From Mycolicibacter virginiensis (GTDB taxonomy: Bacteria > Actinomycetota > Actinomycetes > Mycobacteriales > Mycobacteriaceae), in assembly GCF_022374935.2 (NCBI RefSeq), contig NZ_CP092430.2:4464001-4528000 (forward strand): a stretch of 64,000 nt of DNA, given 5' to 3'. Under the pieces are notes generated by a model. The model worked only from the letters and a program-made list of their open reading frames with translations. It did no database searches and was not told the DNA's origin. Shown here piece by piece: positions 58,331 through 64,000 of the stretch. Both the position numbers and the translations under genes were made by a program. Positions within the stretch are counted from its first letter, which is position 1; the number at the start of each line of letters is the position of its first letter.

Positions 58331-59620
58331 ATGACCGATCAGAGCGCCCCGGATGCCCCGGATGCCCCAGTGGCCGAGGCCGCGATCGCAATCTCCCAGC
58401 GCCTCTACGATCGCCTGGCCGAGACGATCGGGGTCATCGAGGATCTGGTCGCCAAGGAGTCGCCGGACCTCACCAGCGACTCGTCGCTGCTGCAGCTGCT
58501 GCACGAGACCGTGTCGGCGAACGTCGACACGTACTTCTCGGCGATCCGCCACAACATTCCGGTGGCTGACATCGCGGCACCGCCGGTCGCCCTGGAACAC
58601 GCCCGCCGGCTGGCGCAGCGCGGGGTACCGGTCAACGCGTTGGTGCGCGGTTACCGGCTGGGCCACTCGGTGGCGCTGCAGCTAGTGCTGGCCGAGATCC
58701 GTTCCGCCGAACTGGATCCCGACCTGAGCCTGAACGTGCTCGGCGCCATGTCGACACTGATGTTCGGCTATATCGACGAGATGTCGCAGCAGGTGTCAGC
58801 CGTCTACCAAGCCGAGCGGGAACGCTGGCTGGAGAGTCGAAATGCGGTGCGCGCGTTGCGGGTGCGCGACATCCTGGCCGACGAGAGCCTGGACGTCGAC
58901 GCGATGACAACCGCGATTCGCTACCCGCTGCGGCGCACCCATGCCGGGATCGTGGTGTGGTATCCCGATTCGTCCGGCGACCGGCTGGCCGCCGCGGAGG
59001 GTTTTATCAAGCACCTCGCCGAGTCGCTGCCGGTGCATGGGGCACCGCTGTTCGTGCCGGCCGACAGCGCATGCGGGTGGGCGTGGCTTCCGCTGTCCTC
59101 GGACGCCGCAGACGATGTGGTGGAACAGATCCGCGCCTGCGCGCTGGCCGCGGAGGGCGAGCCGTGGGTGGCGATCGGTGATCCGCTGCCCGGCGTCGAG
59201 GGTTTCCGCCGATCGCACCAGCAGGCCCTGGCGGCCCACGCCCTGGCGGTCGCCTCCGGGGCCACCGCGAATCGGGTCAGTGCGGCCGGCGACCCCGGGC
59301 TGTCCGCGGCGGCGCTACTCGGTGGGGACAACCTGACCGGCGCGCGGGCCTGGGTCGCCGAGGTGCTGGGCCCGCTGGCCTGCGCGACCGAGAGCGACGG
59401 CCGGCTGCGCGACACCCTGCGGGTGTTCCTGCGCACCGGGTCCAGCTTCAAGGCGGCCGGCGAGCAACTCCATTTCCATGTCAACACCATGAAGTATCGG
59501 GTGCAGCGGGCGGTCGAGCGCCGCGGCCGCCCAATCGCCGACGATCGCCTGGACGTCGAGATCGCGTTGCTGCTGTGTCAGTGGTACGGCGCTGCCGTGT
59601 TGTCTTCGCAGGACGAATAG
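58331..59620 (+). CDS. PucR-type transcriptional regulator
   Basis: This 429-residue protein has an N-terminal sensor region of RsbRD/GAF-like helices, a GGDEF-like middle, and a C-terminal PucR HTH (LRDTLRVFLRTGSSFKAAGE, QLHFHVNTMKYRVQRAVE). TACGGT 6 nt before the ATG suggests leaderless translation. It directly precedes alkB, so it is the likely regulator of the alkane-hydroxylase operon. Confidence 0.85.
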   Translation: MTDQSAPDAPDAPVAEAAIAISQRLYDRLAETIGVIEDLVAKESPDLTSDSSLLQLLHETVSANVDTYFSAIRHNIPVADIAAPPVALEHARRLAQRGVPVNALVRGYRLGHSVALQLVLAEIRSAELDPDLSLNVLGAMSTLMFGYIDEMSQQVSAVYQAERERWLESRNAVRALRVRDILADESLDVDAMTTAIRYPLRRTHAGIVVWYPDSSGDRLAAAEGFIKHLAESLPVHGAPLFVPADSACGWAWLPLSSDAADDVVEQIRACALAAEGEPWVAIGDPLPGVEGFRRSHQQALAAHALAVASGATANRVSAAGDPGLSAAALLGGDNLTGARAWVAEVLGPLACATESDGRLRDTLRVFLRTGSSFKAAGEQLHFHVNTMKYRVQRAVERRGRPIADDRLDVEIALLLCQWYGAAVLSSQDE

Positions 59621-59726
59621 CCGTCCGAATTCCGGCCGCGCGGGACGAGCGGCGAGGCTGCGGCGCTACCTAACGTCAGGCACATCCGAAAACACGTGGT
59701 GTGACCGAGGCGAGGGGTTGAACGCG

Positions 59727-60950
59727 ATGAGCACCGAGATGGCCAGCGGACCGAAGCTCTGGCAGGACAAGAAACGTCACCTGTGGCTGTTGGGCCTGGT
59801 GGTGCCCACCATGCTGTTCTTGATGGTGCCGCTGGTCTGGGCGCTGAACCAGGCCGGCCTGCACACCGCGGCGCAGCTGCCGTTGTACATCGGGCCGATC
59901 CTGCTCTACGTGCTGCTGCCGGCGCTGGACCTCTGGATCGGCGCCGACGGGCAGAACCCGCCGGACGAGGTGATGGCGGCGCTGGAGAACGACAAGTACT
60001 ACCGCTACGCCACCTACGCCTACATCCCCTTCCAATACGCCAGCGCCATCTTCGGCGCCTACCTGTTCACCGCCTCAGACCTGGGCTGGCTCGGGTTCGA
60101 CGGGTCGCTGGGCTGGTTGGGCAAGATCGGGGTGGCGCTGACCACCGCGACCGTCGCCGGGGTCGGTATCAACACCGCCCACGAGCTGGGTCACAAGCGG
60201 GAGTCGCTGGAGCGCTGGCTGGCCAAGATCACCCTGGCCCAGGTCTGCTACGGCCACTTCTACGTCGAGCACAACCGCGGCCACCACGTCCGGGTGGCCA
60301 CCCCCGAAGACCCGGCGTCGGCCCGCTTCGGTGAGACGTTCTGGGAGTTCCTGCCCCGCAGCACTTTCGGCGGCATCCGCTCTGCGTGGGAGTTGGAGGC
60401 CCAGCGGGTCCGCCGGACCGGCAAGAGCCCGTGGAACCCGCGGACCTGGGCAGACAACGACGTGGTCAACGCGCTGGCGATGTCGGTGCTGTTCTGGGGC
60501 GTGCTGATCGCGGTGTTCGGCGTCGCGCTGCTGCCCTACGTGCTGATCAACGCCATCTACGGGTCGTCGCTGCTGGAGTCGGTGAACTACCTGGAGCACT
60601 ACGGGCTGGTGCGCCAGAAGCAGTCCAGCGGCCGCTACGAGCGCTGCACACCGCAGCACAGCTGGAACTCCGACCACATGGTCACCAACCTGTTCCTCTA
60701 CCACCTGCAGCGGCACAGCGACCATCACGCCAACCCCACCCGGCGCTACCAGACGCTGCGCAGCTTCGATGACTCGCCGAACCTGCCGGCCGGCTACGGG
60801 GCGCTCATTGGGGTGACCTACTTCCCGACGGTGTGGCGCAAGCTGATGGACCACCGGGTGCTCGAGCACTACGCCGGTGACATCACCCGGGCCAACATTC
60901 ACCCGCGGGTGCGCGACAAGGTGCTGGCTCGATACGGAGCGGCCGTCTGA
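59727..60950 (+). CDS. alkB: Alkane 1-monooxygenase AlkB
   Basis: This 407-residue integral-membrane di-iron hydroxylase oxidises n-alkanes to 1-alkanols. The conserved His boxes are [16 protein letters not shown], and [11 protein letters not shown], with the NYLEHYGL motif. GAGGGG precedes ATG 59727; a TTG 9 bp earlier is the alternative. The stop overlaps the first rubredoxin start. Confidence 0.95.
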   Translation: MSTEMASGPKLWQDKKRHLWLLGLVVPTMLFLMVPLVWALNQAGLHTAAQLPLYIGPILLYVLLPALDLWIGADGQNPPDEVMAALENDKYYRYATYAYIPFQYASAIFGAYLFTASDLGWLGFDGSLGWLGKIGVALTTATVAGVGINTAHELGHKRESLERWLAKITLAQVCYGHFYVEHNRGHHVRVATPEDPASARFGETFWEFLPRSTFGGIRSAWELEAQRVRRTGKSPWNPRTWADNDVVNALAMSVLFWGVLIAVFGVALLPYVLINAIYGSSLLESVNYLEHYGLVRQKQSSGRYERCTPQHSWNSDHMVTNLFLYHLQRHSDHHANPTRRYQTLRSFDDSPNLPAGYGALIGVTYFPTVWRKLMDHRVLEHYAGDITRANIHPRVRDKVLARYGAAV

Positions 60951-61123
60951 TGGCCGTCTACGGGTGCCCGGGCTGCGGCTACCTCTACGACGAGGCCACC
61001 GGGGAACCCCGCGAGGGATTCCCCGCCGGCACGCCCTGGCAGCAGATTCCCGGCGACTGGACCTGCCCGGACTGCGCGGTACGCGAAAAGCTGGATTTCG
61101 AACCGATGGGAGTGAACTCATGA
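60950..61123 (+). CDS. rubA1: Rubredoxin 1 (AlkG-like)
   Basis: This 57-residue rubredoxin has two CxxC-type knuckles ([12 protein letters not shown] and [14 protein letters not shown]) that hold one iron. Start and stop overlap alkB and the second rubredoxin (ATGA). It passes electrons to AlkB. The pairing of two rubredoxins after alkB is common in actinobacteria. The symbol is positional. Confidence 0.93.
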   Translation: MAVYGCPGCGYLYDEATGEPREGFPAGTPWQQIPGDWTCPDCAVREKLDFEPMGVNS

Positions 61124-61302
61124 GCGACTACAAACTGTTCCGGTGCCTGCAGTGCGGCTTCGAATACGACGAGGCGCTGGGTTGGCCGGAGGACGGCATC
61201 GAGCCGGGCACCCGCTGGGCCGACATCCCCGAGGATTGGAGCTGCCCGGACTGCGGCGCGGCCAAGGCCGACTTCGAGATGGCGGAAGTGGTACGGCCGT
61301 GA
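61120..61302 (+). CDS. rubA2: Rubredoxin 2 (AlkG-like)
   Basis: This 60-residue rubredoxin has [10 protein letters not shown] and [15 protein letters not shown]. It overlaps the first rubredoxin by 4 bp and the reductase by 4 bp. The two rubredoxins differ in the first knuckle (CPGC versus CLQC), which may separate electron-transfer roles; the CPGC copy resembles the type able to support AlkB. Confidence 0.93.
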   Translation: MSDYKLFRCLQCGFEYDEALGWPEDGIEPGTRWADIPEDWSCPDCGAAKADFEMAEVVRP

Positions 61303-62471
61303 GCGGCGTGGTCATCGTCGGGGCCGGCCTGGCGGCGGTGCGCACCGCCGAACAGCTTCGGCGCAACGGCTTTGGCGACCCGATCACGATCGTCGGCGCC
61401 GAAGAGCACCCGCCGTATGACCGGCCGCCGCTGTCCAAGCAGATGCTGCGCGGCGAGGTGAATGATGTTGCCTTGAAACCGGCGAGTTTCTACGACGACA
61501 ACGGCATCACGTTGCGCCTCGGTGTCCCGGCTCTTGGTATCGACGCCGCGGCGCACACCGTGGAGCTGGCCGACGGACAGCTGCTCGGCTACGACCAGCT
61601 GGTGATCGCCACCGGCCTGGTGCCGCGGCGGTTGCCGACGTTGGGCGACCTGGCCGGCATCTGCGTGCTGCGCTCGCTGGATGACTGTGTGGCCCTTCGT
61701 GATCGGGCGACGACCGTACGCCGGGCGGTGGTGATCGGCGCCGGCTTCATCGGGTGCGAGGTTGCCGCCAGCCTGCGCGGCCTGGGCGTGCAGGTGACGC
61801 TGGTGGAGCCGCAGGCCGCACCCCTGGCCGCCGTGCTGGGCGTGCAGGCCGGGACGTTGATCGCCCGGCTGCACCGCGATGAAGGCGTCGCCGTGCGCAC
61901 CGGTGTGGCAGTGGACTCCATCGCCGGCGGCGAGGCCGTCGAGTCGGTGACGCTGTCGGACGGCTCTGTGGTGGCAGCCGATCTGGTGGTCGTGGGCATC
62001 GGGTCGCGCCCGGCCAGCGACTGGCTGACCGGCAGTGATGTCGAGGTCGCCGACGGCGTGGTCTGCGACGCGGTCGGGCGCACCAACGCCCCCGATGTAT
62101 GGGCGATCGGCGACGTGGCGTCCTGGCGGGATGCGACCGGAACCCAGATCCGCGTCGAGCACTGGAGCAACGTCGCCGATCAGGCGAGGACCCTGGTGGC
62201 GGCGATGCTGAACCTGGAAGCGGTGGTGAGCCCGGGCGTGCCCTACTTCTGGAGCGACCAGTACGACGTCAAGATTCAATGCCTGGGCCGGCCCCGCGCC
62301 GACGACACCGTGCACGTGGTCGACGATGACGGCCGCCGCTTCCTGGCCTACTACGAGCGTGACGGGGTGCTGGTCGCGGTGGTGGGCGCGGGCATCCCGG
62401 AGAAGGTTCGGACCGCTCGCGCCGGGATCGCCGCCCGGGTGGCGATCGCCGAAGTGCTGCAGCCGGTCTAG
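61299..62471 (+). CDS. rubB: Rubredoxin reductase
   Basis: This 390-residue FAD/NAD(P)H oxidoreductase has the N-terminal FAD loop [17 protein letters not shown], the NAD loop [16 protein letters not shown], and the FAD-site [12 protein letters not shown]. It starts at GTG 61299 in a GTGA overlap. It reduces the rubredoxins for AlkB. The 3' end overlaps a converging DUF559-type gene by 4 bp. Confidence 0.93.
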   Translation: MSGVVIVGAGLAAVRTAEQLRRNGFGDPITIVGAEEHPPYDRPPLSKQMLRGEVNDVALKPASFYDDNGITLRLGVPALGIDAAAHTVELADGQLLGYDQLVIATGLVPRRLPTLGDLAGICVLRSLDDCVALRDRATTVRRAVVIGAGFIGCEVAASLRGLGVQVTLVEPQAAPLAAVLGVQAGTLIARLHRDEGVAVRTGVAVDSIAGGEAVESVTLSDGSVVAADLVVVGIGSRPASDWLTGSDVEVADGVVCDAVGRTNAPDVWAIGDVASWRDATGTQIRVEHWSNVADQARTLVAAMLNLEAVVSPGVPYFWSDQYDVKIQCLGRPRADDTVHVVDDDGRRFLAYYERDGVLVAVVGAGIPEKVRTARAGIAARVAIAEVLQPV

Positions 62472-63316
62472 GGGCGCCAGCCGCGGGCGTGTAGCGCCTG
62501 GGTGACACGGTGGATGGTCTCTTGGGGGTTGTCCTCGTTGATCACCTGGATGTTGATCCAGCCCAGGCGTTCCAGCTTGCGCTGGCGCTGGTGGTCTTTG
62601 ACGTACTGCGCACGATCCTTCTGATGGTGTTCCCCGTCGTATTCGGCGGACACCTTGTAGTCCTCCCATCCCAGATCAAGCCAGGCGAACGGCCAGTAGC
62701 GGCGGTCGCGCACCGGGATCTGGGTGGTCGGGGTGGGCAGGCCTGCGTCGACCAGCAGCAGCCGCAGCCAGGTCTCCTTGGGCGAGGCGGCGCCGGCGTC
62801 AACGAGCGGAAGCGCCGCCCGCAGCCTTCGTAAATAGCGGGCGCCTTGGTGATGCTTGGCGATCAACAGCACGTCCTCGGTGCTGAACGGGGTAGCCCGG
62901 GCCAGGGCGTCGAGCCGGGCGACCGCATTGCCGCGGGGCAGGTGGCGGGCCAGGTCGTAGGCGGTGCGGGCGGGTGTGGTGACCGGTAAGCCGGCGACTT
63001 TGGTGACCTCGTCGTCGGCGAGGGTTTCGTCGCGAACGATCAGGCCTGGTTGCGCGCGGGTGTTCTGCGCGATGAGCTCGATGTCCACGTCGGCATCCAC
63101 CCACTGAGCCCCATGCAGGGCCGAGGCGGCCAGGCCGGCGATCACCCCGTGACGCCTCGAGGCGAGCCATGCCGCCGTCGTGCGATCCCGCAAGGCGGGC
63201 GTTGTGTCCTTGCGGAGGTAGACCCCCCGAAAGAGCAGGCGATACCACCGCCGCAGCTCGTGGCGGGTCAGCCGGCCAGCGACGGTCGCCTCGCTGCCGA
63301 TGAAGACCCCGTCCAT
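62468..63316 (-). CDS. AbiEi-like / DUF559 nuclease-fold protein
   Basis: This 282-residue protein has an N-terminal part like AbiEi-type antitoxins (RLTRHELRRWYRLLFRGVYL) and a C-terminal DUF559 segment (KVSAEYDGEHHQKDRAQYVK, then RKLERLGWINIQVI) with the acidic and His/Gln residues of a Vsr/PD-D/ExK-like nuclease fold. Such genes are abundant in mycobacteria and are of unknown function. No partner toxin gene is adjacent. Confidence 0.82.
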   Translation of the reverse strand: MDGVFIGSEATVAGRLTRHELRRWYRLLFRGVYLRKDTTPALRDRTTAAWLASRRHGVIAGLAASALHGAQWVDADVDIELIAQNTRAQPGLIVRDETLADDEVTKVAGLPVTTPARTAYDLARHLPRGNAVARLDALARATPFSTEDVLLIAKHHQGARYLRRLRAALPLVDAGAASPKETWLRLLLVDAGLPTPTTQIPVRDRRYWPFAWLDLGWEDYKVSAEYDGEHHQKDRAQYVKDHQRQRKLERLGWINIQVINEDNPQETIHRVTQALHARGWRP

Positions 63317-63362
63317 GGCGGAATGATGCCAGCGGCCACCGACACATCCGCTTCTCCTCGCC

Positions 63363-63418
63363 GAGACCGACTTTTTGCAGGGAAAGTGCGAGAAGGGGTC
63401 TGCAAAACGTCGGTTTCG
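63363..63418. terminator. Long inverted repeat downstream of recR
   Basis: ACCGACTTTTTGCAG (63366-63380) and CTGCAAAACGTCGGT (63400-63414) match at 14 of 15 positions in inverted orientation, extending to about 18 bp in RNA with wobble, around a 19-nt loop. On the recR strand it is a probable terminator; the T-run is inside the stem, not after it. Confidence 0.6.
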
Positions 63419-63446
63419 CGGAGGTGGAAGGGGTGCAGGCGGGAAG

Positions 63447-64000
63447 TCAGGCCATGGCGCGGCGGCCGGTGAAGGCCCGGCCCAGGGTCAGCTCGTCAGC
63501 GAACTCCAGGTCGCCGCCCATCGGCAGCCCGGACGCCAAACGCGTCACGCTGAGCCCGGGAATGTCGCGCAGCACCCGCACCAAATAGGTGGCGGTGGCC
63601 TCGCCCTCGGTGTTGGGGTCGGTGGCGATGATCACCTCGCTGACGTCCACCCCATCGACCCGCTCCCCGACCCGATTCAGCAGCTCACGCACCCGCAGTT
63701 GCTCGGGGCCGATCCCTGATAGGGGATCCAGCGCGCCGCCGAGCACGTGGTAGCGACCGCGGAACTCCCGGGTGCGTTCGATGGCGGCGACGTCCTTGGG
63801 CTCCTCGACGACGCAGATCTGGGCGAAGTCGCGGCGCGGGTCCCCGCAGATCCGGCACCGCTGAGCGTCGGAGACGTTGCCGCACACCTCACAGAACCGC
63901 ACCCCGTCGCGGACCTTGGTGAGCACCGCGGTGAGCCGGTCGATCTCCGGCGGCTCCACCGACAGCAGGTGAAACGCGATCCGCTGGGCGCTCTTGGGGC
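63447..64000 (-). CDS. recR: Recombination mediator RecR, 5' end outside window
   Basis: The frame is open through the window edge ([20 protein letters not shown]), so the start lies beyond 64000. Visible are the zinc finger [22 protein letters not shown] and the Toprim motifs ([30 protein letters not shown]). RecR works with RecF/RecO in loading RecA at gaps. The position after the alk cluster matches Rv3715c at the end of the conserved region. Confidence 0.94.
   Translation of the reverse strand, partial: PKSAQRIAFHLLSVEPPEIDRLTAVLTKVRDGVRFCEVCGNVSDAQRCRICGDPRRDFAQICVVEEPKDVAAIERTREFRGRYHVLGGALDPLSGIGPEQLRVRELLNRVGERVDGVDVSEVIIATDPNTEGEATATYLVRVLRDIPGLSVTRLASGLPMGGDLEFADELTLGRAFTGRRAMA

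Noticed and set aside
61128..62669. Minus-strand ORF opposite rubredoxin and rubredoxin reductase
   Set aside because: Shadow of the rubB coding sequence; composition is His/Arg/Gln-rich with no domain.

Overview
The window reads as a piece of a mycobacterial chromosome. The DNA is GC-rich, genes are densely packed with many ATGA/GTGA overlaps and GTG/TTG starts, and the gene order from my recall matches the Mycobacterium tuberculosis stretch from about Rv3680 to Rv3715c: ArsA/Get3-like ATPase, whiB4, ponA2, metallophosphoesterase, PLP lyase, tRNA-Pro, YqeY, DUF4129/DUF4350/moxR/DUF58, SpoIIM, RDD, glpK, egtE-D-C-B-A, asd-ask, leuA, dnaQ-like exonuclease, murT-gatD, recR. Species cannot be fixed from this window; a non-tuberculous mycobacterium is the best inference.

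Layout. 1-14.6 kb: ATPase (cut by the window edge), redox regulator WhiB4, the class A penicillin-binding protein PonA2, a phosphoesterase and a PLP enzyme, tRNA-Pro(CGG), small proteins, then a MoxR-DUF58-DUF4129 operon. 14.6-21.5 kb: a 57-bp tandem repeat, RDD protein, PadR regulator, GlpK with a membrane-anchored HNH protein, and a proline-rich secreted-type protein. 21.5-26.8 kb: the complete ergothioneine operon egtABCDE (leftward). 26.9-30.9 kb: sensor-domain lipoprotein-like protein, catalase, two His-rich membrane paralogues and a secreted protein with YadA-head-like repeats. 30,871-46,635: an integrated phage-like element. 46.6-58.3 kb: DUF4185 protein (the integration target), asd-ask, leuA with an attenuator leader, an AcoR-like regulator, an esterase, an exonuclease, and murT-gatD. 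58.3-62.5 kb: a PucR-type regulator followed by alkane hydroxylase alkB, two rubredoxins and rubredoxin reductase. The window ends with a DUF559-type protein and the 3' part of recR.

The integrated element is the main accessory region. It is bounded by a 30-bp direct repeat, lies in the 3' end of the DUF4185 gene, and carries a tyrosine integrase, an XRE repressor, excisionase-like proteins, a DUF2637 membrane protein, a replication ATPase, a DUF2742 protein, an ADP-ribosyltransferase-like protein and a 1,524-residue tape-measure protein. It has no capsid, portal, terminase, major tail or lysis genes, so it looks like a satellite or a heavily reduced prophage. Its left end holds what I consider the most interesting signal: two tandem 70-nt structured RNAs with compensatory base changes, each with its own -10 box exactly 7 nt upstream, followed by a proteasome-fold (N-terminal Thr) hydrolase and a small overlapping ORF. 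I do not recognise this combination.

Many genes here have a TANNNT -10 box 6-8 nt before the start codon, which points to leaderless mRNAs, including a 13-codon leucine-rich leader peptide before leuA.
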